The position numbers were made by a program, and so were the translations under genes. 64,000 nt of DNA from Escarpia spicata. Its lineage: Eukaryota; Annelida; Polychaeta; Sabellida; Siboglinidae. Of this stretch, positions 44,286-56,549 are shown one piece after another; position 1 is the first letter of the stretch; each line of letters starts with the position of its first letter. The notes beneath the pieces are model-generated. The model did no database searches. It saw only the letters and a program-made list of their open reading frames with translations, and was not told the origin of the DNA. Where the stretch lies: assembly GCA_963995525.1 (NCBI GenBank), contig OZ023211.1, forward strand, positions 52,790,228 through 52,854,227, written 5' to 3'.

Positions 44286-45076
44286 CTACAGCTCTATTCT
44301 CTGTCTCCTCCACGACCCTCACTGCCGTCCCTTCTCCACTCTTTCCTCCTGTACCTCCTCATACGACTCCTCCATGTCTTTCCCCGTCACCGGTACACTG
44401 TCCTCTCCTAGCTGACTAGCTACTCCCGCATACGTACCTGCGGTTGCGGTGGAACATTCCTCGGTAGTATGTTCATACTTCTTATGATGTCTGTAGTATG
44501 GGGTGACACAATCCCGTCCGAAATGCCCTTCATGTCTGTACTTCAAGCACAGGGGCATTCGCCCTGTCGTTGTGATCAACATCTCATGTTTATCTGTGTT
44601 GTCGTGATTGGTAACTACCATTATATGTGGGAGATCATTTTTATCGCTACACCCTCAAATCCCTTCGCCACTGTTGTTTCGTAACGGATTTACTGTACTT
44701 TGCCATGTAAACTCACGTACGAAGCAATTACTTCGTTCGGCACATATGGCGGTGCCCAATGTACCCTCACCATAAACTGGTTTGTGTCGGCTGACTTGAT
44801 CCGGAAAAGGAGATTCCCTTTAACTCTGACTTTTCCCTTCTGGAGTAGAAGGTCTTAACTTTTGAACTCCTTTAACACCAGAAACCACTCATTGTTCCTT
44901 GTCAGTGGTCCAAAAGAAAGCACGTGTTCATTTACCTTCCCTTTGACTTCTTCAAATCCTAGAAGAAAATCTTCTCTGTAATGCGGTCTTTCGTCATACG
45001 GCTCAGTTAGGATCAATGAACACTTCTGTACTTCCTGCCAATCATCTTCCAGTGTGATATTTCGCCCAGGAGGCAT
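44286..45076 (-). pseudogene. LINE-C ORF1 segment 1, unit 3
   Basis: ATG at 45076 (MPPGRNITLED). The knuckle in 44621-44319 reads CLKYRHEGHFGRDC, losing its second Cys to Tyr. Confidence 0.7.
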
Positions 45077-45786
45077 TTTCCTTCATCGATAGTACGGCCT
45101 CGTTGTGGTGAAAATATGGTGTCTCGCCAGCGGGCGAATCCGAATGTTCGTTTTATTGATATCGTTTGTTATAGTTAATTGAAGTGTAGCTATTATTAAT
45201 GCATATTTATCACTAGTTGTCTACAAGGGAATAGTAATGAGTTCTGAAATTATAAAGCAACAAAACAAGTTTCATGTTCAGCTTCTTGCTCTGCTGAATA
45301 ATAGAGAGCATAGTGAGGGCACTTTCCGAAAGGGGGCGGGACTGGCTATGCACTCGGATGTTGAACGGCATGCTCACCACGAGCCAAGGGCGGCTGACAA
45401 CATTACTGTAGAGTGGTATAGTGTAGTAGTGCCACGCGTGGCTTGAAGTGATGCTTTATTGGTATAGAACGCAAATGTGATCAATGGTGTGTTTTGTAGA
45501 AAAGCGATTCACATTCTGAGGTGATATACAACGTGCTCATACGAAAAAAATGTAAACAGACCGTATGACTGTTAGTTTGATGCCGCGTTCGATGTTACAT
45601 TTTCAGAATTGGAATGATCAACTTCCAACGATTTTTAAAAATAGTACTAAAACATATACGTGTTGTTAAAATCTGAAATTGCTAGGAAGCACGCGGTTAA
45701 TCCTTTCTGTAAATGGAAATAAAATACATTTGTTGCGCATCTAAAAGAATCAATACGGTTTACCAATTGAAAGTACAACATAATAG
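45077..45786 (-). promoter_or_regulatory. Region upstream of LINE-C ORF1, unit 3
   Basis: GC box at 45332-45342 and the CCACGCGTGG palindrome near 45432 are unchanged. Nothing else is readable. Confidence 0.35.
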
Positions 45787-46513
45787 TCCTAGAAGAAAAT
45801 CTTCTCTGTAGTTAGGATCAATGAACGTTTTTTCTTTTCTTGCATGTGTTTATTCGTATTATTGCACATACATTTACATTAAAACCGCACAACAATCGAA
45901 TAAACTAACCGGAAAATACACGGGAATATACACGGGTTTGAAACGGTGGTTGTCGTTATTTTAACGGAAACGTGTTGTCAAACCGGGCTTATAATATATT
46001 TAGCTCACCTGTTGTTCAATTGTAAAAGGAATTTAGGTGAAAAGAATGTTAATTTTGGTGATACTCTCGGCATGGTATATTTTTAGCCTTTACCTGCTTT
46101 GATTGACGGACTTGCGTGAGTTTACCTCCCCATCGGTCCTTTTTGTGATGACGGTGATGACAACACTGTGGGATGAGGTAGCTTGCGGGCTTTTTAAGGC
46201 CTCGCCAGTAGGCACTTCTGAATCTCTGTTTTCTGATATTTTATAATTTAATTCAATCCTGAACCATATTCCCACCGCTTTGAACGATTTGAACCAAACC
46301 CAGAAGCATTTCCCTCCCCATTGTTTTCCCATGCATTTCCATTGAATTTAGAAGAAAAGTGTGTTTCTTGTAGTACACATATATCTATTGAATATTTAGT
46401 AAAAAAATAATGTGAGAAAATTGCGTTTTTGGCAGTCTCCCAACCCACGACAATTTAAACTTATAAGATTTAATCTATCCATTTCAGTGTATGTTATACA
46501 TCAACATGATAAC
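45787..46513 (-). mobile_element. LINE-A 3' end with start of endonuclease (unit 3/4 border)
   Basis: Tail at 45827. The endonuclease start is best kept here: minus frame 46448-46248 reads GWETAKNAIFSHYFFTKYSI, then DICVLQETHFSSKFNGNAWE with the QETH motif intact, and NRSKRWEYGSGLN. The rest of ORF2 is missing, replaced by 3'UTR. Confidence 0.7.
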
Positions 46514-48107
46514 TTAAACGGTGTATTTCTTTTCAGTAGAATTGCTTAGCTCTGGCTCCTCATCAGAGGCAGAACTAGGTCCCTCCTCATCTATCACCAG
46601 CTGCCAAATGAAGGGCCGTCCGGCGAGAGATGAGGAGAGACACTAAGGGGATCTTCCCTTCCGTTTCCATATTCTCACTTCCATCCATTCCCCGTCGTCA
46701 GGGGCCACGCCCTCCTCCGAACTGTCGGAGCAGAGCATGTCCCCCAACATCGGGGGGACAACACATTACACTCCTCGTCTTCCCTCTCTCTCGTCTCAGA
46801 TGGTATCCCGACCAAGGGACAGACCCCGACTCATTGATTCACCCGTTCTCGATCATGGGACGGGAGGCCACTTGGACCTCCTGGCCGCCCGAACTGGTGT
46901 TGACCGGCCCTGTATCGACCGCGTCACTCTCCCCGTTGGCCGACATTTCGACCGCTATTGTCTCGGACACGGTGTCACACACCCGGTCTGGTTTACTAGC
47001 ACTGCTAGAATCAACTAACTTTTTGCCTTCGGCCGCTGTCACCCATGCCTTTTTCTCATCACTGCACAGCTCTTTTATTGCTGCCCTCATCTGCTTGGTA
47101 ATGATGTCTACACGTGTTACCTTTGTTTCGGCGTGGGACCTCGTTTTCTCTACCACTCGTACTTTGGTCTTCTTTACTGGCTTTCCAGCTAAGTCTTCCA
47201 CCCACTTACCTCGTTCCGCTTCGTTAGTTCTGCGGACGCTTGTGGGTGTCGCTCAACATCCATCAATACACCGGCCCCCTCCACGCTGTTGTCCATCTCA
47301 TCGTCTCCACCTTCCCCCCTTATAATGTTCCTGGTTGCGTTAGCATATGTTGCCTTCTGTATAGTGGAACTCTGTTGTATGGCCATGATGACGACAGTAG
47401 GGCGTGGTACAACCCCTTCTGTAGTGGCCTGTTTGTCTATATTTTAAACACAATGGAGGTTTGCCGGGAATTGTCACAAGTAGTTCATACTGTTCATGTT
47501 TCAGGATTTGTAACTAAATCAGATTTGGTATTTCGTCTTTATTTCCTACCATTACCACAGTTCGGACACCTATAGCTACTCCCTCAAAACCTGTTGTGGT
47601 CGACTTTACAAAAGTTGTAGATTTGACAATAGCAACACTTTCCAATTCTGTCACGATGGCCGAGTTTGACACAAAGGACGGTGCCCAGTGCACTCGCGCA
47701 GTAAAGTGTCTTTTGTCAGCCGGTTTAACTCGGAAGACCTTACCATTTGCCAATATGCTGCCTTGTAATAGCAGACGGTCCTTAATTTCTATATATTTCA
47801 AAGTCATGTACCATACATTGTTCTTATTCAGTGGGCCGAAGGACAAAACGCTTTCACTCACCTTATCCAACCGCGACTCACGGTTGTCTTTAAAATCTTC
47901 ACGACAATACGGGCGACCATCGTAAGGTCCCACGAGGATCACGCTGCACTTCTGTACTTTATTCCAACCGTCGTCCTATCTAACCATCATCACACCACTT
48001 GTAATTCTGCACTTTCCACAGTGCGTGTTTCTGCGCCAACCATCCGGGAAATGCAAACTGTTTTGTCCGACTGTCTGACGATGTTACAATACGCATGAAT
48101 CCCAGTT
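46514..48107 (-). pseudogene. LINE-A ORF1 with 5'UTR, unit 4
   Basis: Like unit 3: N-terminal frame 47942-47514 (ILVGPYDGRPYCREDF onward), knuckle region, and a 1-bp loss at about 47208 that separates NEVSGWKT from EDLAGKPVKKTKV (47201-46839). Stop of the acidic tail at 46516-46514. Confidence 0.75.
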
Positions 48108-48214
48108 TTCACGAAACCACTACTGCTAATCGGTGACAAAACAAACATCAAAATATATACCGTTTCAATTCGAATCGAATACCGATTCCTAAATTAACTA
48201 ACGGAAGTATAGGG
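48108..48214 (-). repeat. LINE-R 3' terminus left of element T, unit 4
   Basis: Same as 29521-29627, with AGTATAGGG for AGTATATGA next to the transposon. Confidence 0.7.
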
Positions 48215-48234
48215 TATGAGCCTGTGACAAAAGG
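48215..48234 (+). repeat. Terminal inverted repeat of element T (left), unit 4
   Basis: TATGAGCCTGTGACAAAAGG, matched in reverse complement at 51617-51636. Confidence 0.8.
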
Positions 48235-48590
48235 TGGTGCCAAAAAGGGGATGTCTAGTCAACATTTCATAATGCTTTTTTATTTTGAACTTGATGTTTT
48301 CCTGAATGTGTTATATTTTAGGTGTGTAAAATTATGCATGGCAAGATTACTGTTGTAGAAGTTCTAGGCTGGTGCATCAATTTATGTCATTAACTGAAAA
48401 ATGTTGTTTGTGATGGTGGACATAAAAGTTCTTTGAATTTGACATTTTGGCACCATTCAAGAAGCTCCCTTCCATTGTAATGATATTTTGCTGATTTCTG
48501 TTTAGAATAATGGACACTTTTGTAAAATTTTCCTAGTGCTTTATTTCTTTTCAGTCTTGATTTAATGTCCACCATCATAACATAACTCTG

Positions 48591-48697
48591 TGTCAAGTGC
48601 TTCAGCAACATTGACATTCACATCCCCAGTGGCAGAGTCGAGTGCTTCAGCAACATTGACATTCATACCCCCAGATGCGAGTGCTTCAGCAATAGAC
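48591..48697. repeat. VAEALD-type short tandem repeat, unit 4
   Basis: Same three copies as 30004-30110. Confidence 0.7.
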
Positions 48698-50598
48698 TCG
48701 TCGTGAAAAAAAATCCTGGTCTTCAACCACAGGTACTGCAGCTGCAGCATCTGCCCTCACTTCGTTTCTGCCCTCAGTCTACTTCTCTTGTTCTTCGTTT
48801 TACAACTTTGAGTTGTATGTTGTTCCAACAGTTGACAAACGTCTTGCGGAGACATTCTTGTGGATTGTCTTGCAAGCATGGAGGGCAGAAACACGTAAGA
48901 TTCCTTGTAGCCGACGTGTTATTTCCCACACGCTTGATGCTGTGAAGCTGACGTGTTCCAGGAACGGTCATCACAGCTGATGACGGAATTGATCTGTCAA
49001 TCTTCTCTGTTGTGATCAGTGTGAAGGAGCGCTTGATCTGAAGGGAATCGGGCAATGGCAAAGTGTAGTTATCACAGCAGTGCTGGTACATTGCTGCAGC
49101 ACTTTGTACAATGCATTCACCCGCACGAATGTCATCATCAACTGCCCCCTTGGTGACGCCTCCATAAGCATCACATGCACTTTTGCCATGTCTTGAACCA
49201 AAACAACATCTCTCAATGGGAATGTTGCCACACGCATTTGAGAGGTGAAAGAATGGGAGTTTTGATTTGTACTGGGCTGCACACCCATCTGAAAAGACAA
49301 CCATGTTCCCAACCTTCTCCATCACAGACAGAAGGTGGTCTGTCGTCTTATCAAAGATCGTCTTTACTATACTGGCATCATGGCACAAGTAATCTGATAA
49401 AAAATATCAGATAGTCCCTTACAGTTGTAGAGCAATGAGGGCAATTGTAATACAGCACTGTGGGGTGCACGGTCACTTGACTGTAACCCCAATGGGCTGA
49501 CTGCACTTCATCCTGATATTTGCAAAGAAAGGTCTCTGCAATATCACAGACAGCCACCGCCCACATATTGGGGTTTGCCGACAGGAGCGTCCTGAACTGG
49601 CAAAACTACCACCTGAAGACGAAGAGAGTTTTGAGAATAGTTGCAGTTCCTTCATCAGCTGATCAAGGAGTACCTGCAAGGTTCCATCCTTTGATACCAG
49701 TTCTCTCCTCTTGCCACGATCAGATTTAACTATTTCCAAAATTTCCATCTCACAACTCTATTGTGAAAGGATTGGATCTCCTCTTGCAGCTTGACTTTGA
49801 GCTTGCTTGGACCGCAGATTGGGCACTGCTTTGGCTCCTGGCAGAGGCTTTTTTTCTGACAGTGCATCTCTTGCATCAATTGGTTCCCCCAAGGGACGAT
49901 TGAGCGTGTCCAATTTGAGGTCTACATTCGTGCAGATCTCACAAAGGCACTGCCTGTAGTTCTGCTTCCTGGATTTGAGGACACTGGTGGGCAAGTGGCG
50001 GTATAGACTCCGAGGGGACAACCTATGTTGAGGATGCTTTGATTGAAAGTCCTTGTGGATTCTTTTTGGAGGATTTTTTAAATTTTGCATCAAAGTCTTT
50101 TTGGACACAGATCTTTTTCCATGCATGTCCAAATACACTTCTTGCAAAAACGAGATGGCTGCTCTACTCGCAGGTGTCTGCTTTCTTTTGTACAATTCGT
50201 TTTCAGGCCGTTTCTTAGTTGGAGAGATAATGTCAAGCATCAGTTTTCTAGTTCCTAAAGCTCTTTTGTATCGTTGTCTTTTGACTTTGCCAAGTTCCTT
50301 ACAGAATGAAGTTTTTAATTTTCGTGGGGAAGGGGAAACTCCTCCTGTGTTCATTTAGTTTGTGGTTGTCTTTGCCTTCCTGAGTAGACTAGATACTAAT
50401 GCACTGTATACGTAACATTTGTTACTCTTCTGAGTGAGAAGGCGTTTTTTCATTCTGTAGATAGCCTTCTTCTGTGCTTCCTTCCCAGAAGATGGAGGGG
50501 CCACATTGGCATACTGCGATGCACGATATCTGTCTGCTGGATCAAGTTGTTCTGCCTCTGATGCAGGTGGCAGTGGCATAAAAATCTGTTGCAGCGTC

Positions 50599-50741
50599 TC
50601 AACACTCAGTGGTGGTGGCGGCGTCTCTACACCAGGTGGTGGCGGCATCTTTACACTAGGTGGTGGCAGCGTCTCTACACTAGGTGGTGGCAGCGTCTCC
50701 ACACTAGGTGGTGGCAGCATCTCTACACTAGGTGGTGGCGG
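50599..50741. repeat. 24-bp Pro-rich minisatellite, unit 4
   Basis: GGTGGTGGCGGCATC replaces the GGTGTTGGC unit, making the array more regular than in the other copies. Confidence 0.85.
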
Positions 50742-50774
50742 GGTCTCAACACGCTGTCTTGGTATCTTTTGTTT

Positions 50775-51616
50775 CTGATTTTAGTATGCAGCACATTTCT
50801 CTCTGTGACGTCGCTATTACTATTAATTATGGTCGGTTGTGACGTTTTTGGTCGATTGTGACAACTAACAATTCCCGGACACGACAGCAAAACTTACCCG
50901 GCCTTCTCGGCGGCGCCATTGTACGAAGCCCAACCAATGTGGTAAATCATGTGACTGCTTCAGGCCAATTACTGCTTAATCCGTTGCGCCGTAAGGGCTT
51001 TTGTATATCTGATATCGGCGATTAGTCGTTCGTGACAATCGGACATTAATTTCACGTATCAACAAAATGATCGTCCTACAATATTTTATATTACACTAAA
51101 ACGCCCGACATTTATGAAAAAGAAGTAGTTTTAGACGTGTTTTCATACAAAACTCGGGATCACCGCGCGAGTATTTGTAAACAAACATCAGCTTTTGTGT
51201 AACATGGTCGGCGGACATTTAGCGTCACAAACGACGGCCAATTTTATCGATCAAATTCACTTTATAAAATTAGTTCTTTTTACGTTATTTCTAAGTAAGT
51301 ATATGTTCTGTTCCATGTTTTATCGAATCCATAACCGATGGTTAATGTTAGTGCTGTGAGTTTTGTTCACGGGACGTCGAAAGTGAGTCACCGTCAGTTG
51401 TCCCCTTTTTCAGCCTCTCAAAATTGCGTCGTTTTCAACTTCCACAGACATTTTAACGCAGTTTGTGGTAACTGAATAACGGTAACTGAATAACACAATT
51501 TGTTGGTATGTATGTCTATATTGTATTCTAAGAACATGACACAAGAAAGAAACAGCTATTTTGTAACAAAAACATTTTTAATTTGGATGCAAACCAATCG
51601 GGGGTTCGCTCCATTA
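50775..51616 (-). promoter_or_regulatory. 5' region of element T gene, unit 4
   Basis: Keeps the stretch around the GGGACGTCGA string that unit 3 lost, and has the GGTAACTGAATAAC duplication. The candidate ATG and GTAAGT are unchanged. Confidence 0.3.
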
Positions 51617-51636
51617 CCTTTTGTCACAGGCTCATA
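51617..51636 (-). repeat. Terminal inverted repeat of element T (right), unit 4
   Basis: Complement of 48215-48234. Confidence 0.8.
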
Positions 51637-52696
51637 TGTTCTACCGTGCAAGAAAGCGTATGTATGTATACACGTACATGCAACCATAAACGCGCACACC
51701 TTTATACATACATGATGGGCCGGTACGCTTCAAAGTGAGCCGAAAGAACAAGCCCGAAAATGTTAACTAGATATACGAATACAACAGGTAATATGTACCA
51801 GAATGCTAAGATGTTTCGGTAGTGTTCCTGCAGATGTCCATAATATAACTGTACTGAATAGTCACCTAGTTCTGCAAATATTGTAAATAATGTCTTTAAA
51901 CACCTATAAGGTGTAGTGAACAAAGAGGTAGCGTCCACCTGATGCAATCATATATGTATCTAACCAAACAAGGGTCTTAACAACATCAATAATGTCACTG
52001 TGTTGCGTAACGATTTATGTTTAGCCGGGCTGAACAAGCGACTTTGGTCGCTGACACTTCCCGATCGAGATACACCTGTCGCTACGAGGCACCACTGTGA
52101 TAACTGGCCAATCGTGGTATCGGCTGTGGACGTGTTTATCTGGCTCCAACGAGCAACACTGGTCGTTGTTGCTTTCCGAAACTTCCCAGACGCTACGAAT
52201 TACGTGTCACAGGGCGGTCGTGTTGGTCAACGGCCCTTCTGTGTTGGTGCTTGTCGTGTTAGGCAAGGCCGGTCGGACGACACAGCTCGTCTTGGCGTAG
52301 CGAAACTGCCGAGGAACGACTGGCTGGTGGCGGTTTGAGGTGAGTCTCCTCTAGGATGCGGGTCGTTGACACACAACGAGCACTCCGAAGTGCTACGAGT
52401 CGAGACTGGGTTTAACTTTCGTGTTGCATGTTGAATAATGGGCCGACACTGCTCGCTGTTGCCCAGTCTTCTCTGAGGAGCGCGGTGAATTGGTTGTCCT
52501 TGTGGTTCCAACTGAAACACTCGTATGACATACATTTAAATGGTTCTACGTCGGGTGTAAGCACAATAGGATCTTGATTGAATTGTCTTCAACGCGGACA
52601 ACATAGTTATCGCGGCACCAATACCGGGAAGATAGTAATTCATCGAATCTCTGAAAATCAGCTTTGATTCTAAGAGAATGCTTACGAATAAAAGGC
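51637..52696 (-). mobile_element. LINE-R 3' end, copy split by element T, unit 4
   Basis: Full version without the 96-bp loss of unit 3. A private loss of GACTGGTTGGTC-like sequence lies near 52480. ORF2 tail codons and stop are as in unit 1. Confidence 0.65.
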
Positions 52697-53895
52697 ATTA
52701 ATACTTAATGTTGTTACTTTTTAAAGTCATGTTTACAAAAAAAAATCATATTCCAAATACAGTATTCTAGTAGGTTAGACAATAGAATAAGCAACTTACG
52801 GTGGATGAAGCCGCAACATAATTTTAATGTTATCATTATCCGTGTAAGCTATATTACTGTTTCTGCATCAGCTTTGTGCTTCTTTAATTTGGTTTTGTAA
52901 ATCTTGTGATATTCCGTGTTTGTTTCCGAGTCGGTTTAGTATTTTTAAATTCAGGTTTGCTTCTTGTAATTCAGAATGTTTAATTCGTGATAAGCGGATA
53001 GAGTGGAATATTATTACCCGCGGAATTGTATTTTACGTTCTTCCCACCACTCAATGTTATATGGTCAGTACTTGATTCTAGTATTTCCCATAAATCTTTG
53101 AAATCAGTTTGGAAGTATGGATCTTCTAAAGTTTTTGTATTGCATTTCCAATACCCTGGTCCAGTCTCTTGCAGAACATCACCCAAAATAACATATAATG
53201 ACAAAATCTTGTGATCTGAAATATTATTACCCGATGAGTCATGTTGCACTGAAATTACTCCGTTGGAAAGTGTGTCTGATACATAGAATCGGTCAAGTCT
53301 GCACTGTCTCGAGGTTGAGTTTTCCCAGGAATATGTTTTTGTGAGGGTACAATTTTCTGAAAGCATCTTGTAATTTTTTTTTTTTACAAACCGGTAATAA
53401 AACATTACGACCCCGTGCTACGTTCATGTCATTCCCTCAACTCTTGTCTAATTTAAGATCAATCATACATTTAAAATATCCTCCTAATATTATGGGGAAT
53501 TTCGCATTTAGATACTGATTGAAGGAAGTAACATTCTTTACGCTTGACGGGAATTGTTGGAGCGTAAATATTTAACAATTGTACTGTTTGGCCGTCGATT
53601 GTTACCAGTAAACATAGTAATCTTCCTTCTGTGATTTAATTTTGAATTTTAAATTCGTTCTAAACCAAATGGCTACCCCTTTTGAAGGTGATCCAAATGT
53701 CCAATATATCTTCCCTCCCCTTTCTTGTTCTCAATTTCTACACGAAAAGGTATTACAACAACGTGTTTATTGTAATAAATAAAGGTCTACTTTGTTAATC
53801 TTTAAATATTGAATAATATTTTCTCTCTTCCGAAAATCTTTTGAGTGCCTTGTAAATTTAGAGACGAAACTCGTAATTTGTTACTTATTATTTTT
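52697..53895 (-). pseudogene. LINE-B ORF2 remnant: endonuclease kept, RT deleted, unit 4
   Basis: 141-codon frame 53405-52980 with CRLDRFYVS, NNISDHKIL and GPGYWKCNTKTLED. The linker is joined to the C terminus at the same point as units 1 and 3. Private substitutions occur in the upstream part (CCTTTCTTGTTC near 53718). Confidence 0.7.
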
Positions 53896-53915
53896 TTATA
53901 GTTTAATTCCTCTCT

Positions 53916-54451
53916 TTAATCTCCGCTTCCACATTTCTTATTATTAGAAATGCCAGACTCCGATTCATAACCTGAGTTATGATCGAAATCTCCCTCCGCT
54001 ATCACCAGCCTACCCAGTGAAGGGCCAGCCGGCGAGGTCGGAGGGGAAACACTCCGTGATCTCTTTTTTGTTGACACAATCTCCCATTTCCCCTCCTCGT
54101 CGCCTGAAGACACGCTCTCCCCACTGTCGTCTGAGAACATGCTCCCAAAACAGGGACTGAGTCCTCCGGCTGAGGGCTACTTCCCTCAGCCTTCCTTGGT
54201 GACTGGACGTGGTCTTCACTCCCGTTAACTGGTGGGCTCTGTGTGTTCCCCCTCTCCAGTTCGTGTTCCGATGGTACTGTGACCATCCTATTTCTGTTCC
54301 TCCTTACTTCAGCAATTCTGTCTAAATCTAAATTCCGGATGCCTTCCGCCACAACCACCCACGCTTTTCTCTCCTCCTCTGACAATCCATGTAATACTGA
54401 ACGCATTTGTTCAGTCATTATATCTACTCTGTGTTCAGAATTGACCGCACC
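53916..54451 (-). pseudogene. LINE-B ORF1 C-terminal part, unit 4
   Basis: As in unit 3. AWVVVAEGIRNLDLDRIAEV is intact. ATGCTCCCAAAACAGG near 54140 replaces ATGCCCCCGACACAGG. Confidence 0.65.
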
Positions 54452-55072
54452 CTGTAAGAACAAGAACAAGAAGTAGAAGTTTATTTTGACCCCAAAACAT
54501 ATAACACAATAATAACAACACAATAAACATGTCAGATATGTGCATTACCACAAATAAACTAAATATGCATATATAGTATACACCATTTCTTAAAGGCAGA
54601 AATAATAAGTGATTAAAGCAGAAAAATATACCGTTTGTTTTAAGACACACAAGGGGGTCAGTGGCTCCCACTAAGACATGCTGTCGCTATCATGGGAGCC
54701 ACGGTAGTTATAACTAATTATAATAACTTTTTTGTTCCTTTTTTAACATAAGTTGTCCTTTGTATCTTACATGTCGGCTGATATATTAAAATATGTGCAT
54801 ATACTTAAATAGTAGTTTTCGTCCATTTTGTAACAATTTGCAACATTGATTTTGGAGACATAAATAACAATTTGTAAGTGTGCATGTATCTTTGTATTTT
54901 TTCAGGAAAATATTTTAGCGTAGATTGCAAAGCCTCGCCGGCTATGAGTAAATATCTTTTTTCCACAATTTCAGTAGTATTGTTTATAGTGTGGGGCAAG
55001 TTATATTTAAGACATAGTTTTGCAAATTCATGTTTAGTGGTCCCCCACATAGGCTACATCAGTGGTGCTTAC
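54452..55072 (-). other. Intron-like insert in LINE-B ORF1 containing X copy a, unit 4
   Basis: Also exactly 621 bp with the same GTAAGC and TTCTTACAG edges. Hairpin at 54661-54702. The inner 81-codon frame (55050-54805) stays open with substitutions (RYLLIAGEALQ for RYILIAVEALQ). Confidence 0.5.
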
Positions 55073-55339
55073 CTGGCCTGTCGCCTTAGTCTCCGCCGGT
55101 GCCGCCGTCACGCTACCGTGCGTGCCCTCTCTGTTATTGCGTAACAGAGCGATGCCGACCGCACTTTTGGTTGTCGTCTCAGCGTCAGTGCTTTCTCGCG
55201 AAAGGGTGTCCGCGACTGTCTCCTCGTCTACGCACATATCGTCTGTCGGTTCCCGTCTGGCTTCTCCCTCTCCACTCTTCCTTCCACGAGTAGCGTTGGC
55301 GTACGTTGCCTTCTTCTCACTACACACCTCCGTCGACAA
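55073..55339 (-). pseudogene. LINE-B ORF1 middle part between X copies, unit 4
   Basis: 89 codons, CSEKKATYANATRG to ETKATGQ at the donor-like site; open, with GSVTAAPAE in place of GSVKAAPAE. Confidence 0.65.
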
Positions 55340-55694
55340 TAAACATGTCAGGTATGTGCATTACCACAAATAAACTAAATATGCATATATATTATACACC
55401 ATTTCTTAAAGACAGACAAAATAAGTGATTAAAGCAGAAACATATACCGTTTGTTTTAAGACACACAATGGGGGTTAGTGGCTCACACTAAGACATGCTG
55501 CCGCTATCATGGGAGCCACGGTAGTTATAACCAATCATTATAACCTTTTTGTTCCTTTTTTAACATAAGTTGTCCTTTATACCTTACATATCGGCTGATG
55601 TATTCAAATATGTGCATATACTTAAATAGTAGTTTTCGTCCATTTTGTAACAATTTGCATCATTGATTTTGGAGACATGAATAACAATTTGTAA
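55340..55694 (-). repeat. X copy b, unit 4
   Basis: Hairpin arms 55478-55487 and 55510-55519 with one mismatch (GTGGCTCACA). Otherwise like 36665-37020. Confidence 0.75.
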
Positions 55695-56549
55695 GTGTCT
55701 CCGCCGATGCCGCCGTCACGTTACAGTGCGTGCCGTCTCTGTTATTTCGTAACAGGGCGATGCCGGCCGCACTTTTGGTTGTCGTCTCAGCGTCAGTGCT
55801 TTCTCGCGAAGGGGTTTTCGCGACTGTCTACTCGTCTACGCACATATCGTCTGTCGGTTCCCGTCTGGCTTCTCCCTTTCCACTCTTCCGTCCACGAGTA
55901 GCGTTGGCGTACGTTGCCTTCTTCTCACTACACCCCTCCGTTGTGTGGCCATACTGACCATGTTGACGACAGAAGGGTCTAGTGCACTCTCTGCGGTAAT
56001 AAACTGTTTTTCGACATTTCAGGCAAAGTGGCAGTATGCGTGTTATGGTGACCAAACATTCATATTTGTCATAAATTGTCGGATTGGTGATAGCAATGAT
56101 ATGCGAGATGTCACGCTTGTCACCAATCGTCAGTACTGATCTTACTCCCGTTGCAACACTTTCAAAGCCTGGACTAGATGATTTCTCATAGGTTATAGAT
56201 GTGATCCAACAATAATCGTCAAGCTGTTCTACAATGGCCTCGTTCGTTACGAAGAGCGGGACCCAGTGAATTCGGGCTGTGAACTGTCTATTGTTCGCTG
56301 ATTTTATCTCGAATAGCTTACCCTTGACCATCGTAACCCCTGCCTTAAGAACGCATCTCTGGCTTCCTCTGACTTGGCGGTCAAGTGCCACACATTGCTT
56401 ATGTTCAACGTCCCAAAACCTAAAACGTTGTCACTCACCTTTCCCACGATGTCTTCTATTGGAGATAGGCAATCATCTCGCAGATGCAGGGTGCCGTTAT
56501 GCGGGCCTGTTAAAACAACAGAACACCGATGCACTCTCTTGGTGATCAA
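55695..56549 (-). pseudogene. LINE-B ORF1 N-terminal and zinc-knuckle part, unit 4
   Basis: N terminus 56549-56304 and main frame 56391-55828. The knuckle has the His-to-Tyr change, and the TAG stop is shared. CTRPF replaces CTTPF. Confidence 0.75.

Larger units (their letters stand above)
28044..46629. repeat. Tandem macro-unit 3 (18.59 kb, complete)
   Basis: The only full-length unit wholly inside the window, holding LINE-A, complete element T, both LINE-R copies, LINE-B with two X copies, LINE-D and LINE-C. Private changes include a loss of about 480 bp in LINE-D (junction at about 38873) and a 48-bp loss in the LINE-C knuckle (at about 44120). Confidence 0.9.
48390..50774 (-). pseudogene. 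Transposase-like gene of element T, unit 4
   Basis: Frames 50720-50355, 50354-49758 (PPKRIHKDFQSKHPQHRLS intact, the ancestral-looking reading at the place where units 1 and 2 have GGG), 49748-49473, 49566-49378 and 49388-48774 with FSDGCAAQYK (about 49285), HGKSACDAYGG and CFCPPC. Lesions are the T7 run at 49849-49855, a 12-bp loss next to the CPIC pair (about 49825) and a stop before MNTGGVS. No copy has an unbroken gene, but each lesion is intact in some other copy. Confidence 0.65.
48215..51636 (-). mobile_element. Element T, complete copy, unit 4
   Basis: Inverted repeats TATGAGCCTGTGACAAAAGG at 48215-48234 and its complement at 51617-51636 (20 bp perfect). Flanks read AGGG|TA and TA|TGTTC. 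The same insertion as unit 3, duplicated with the unit and not an independent jump. Confidence 0.7.

Noticed and set aside
50506..50778. Gly-rich plus frame (GGGSVSTLGGG...)
   Set aside because: Shadow of the 24-bp minisatellite, which is in frame with the Pro-rich minus-strand protein.
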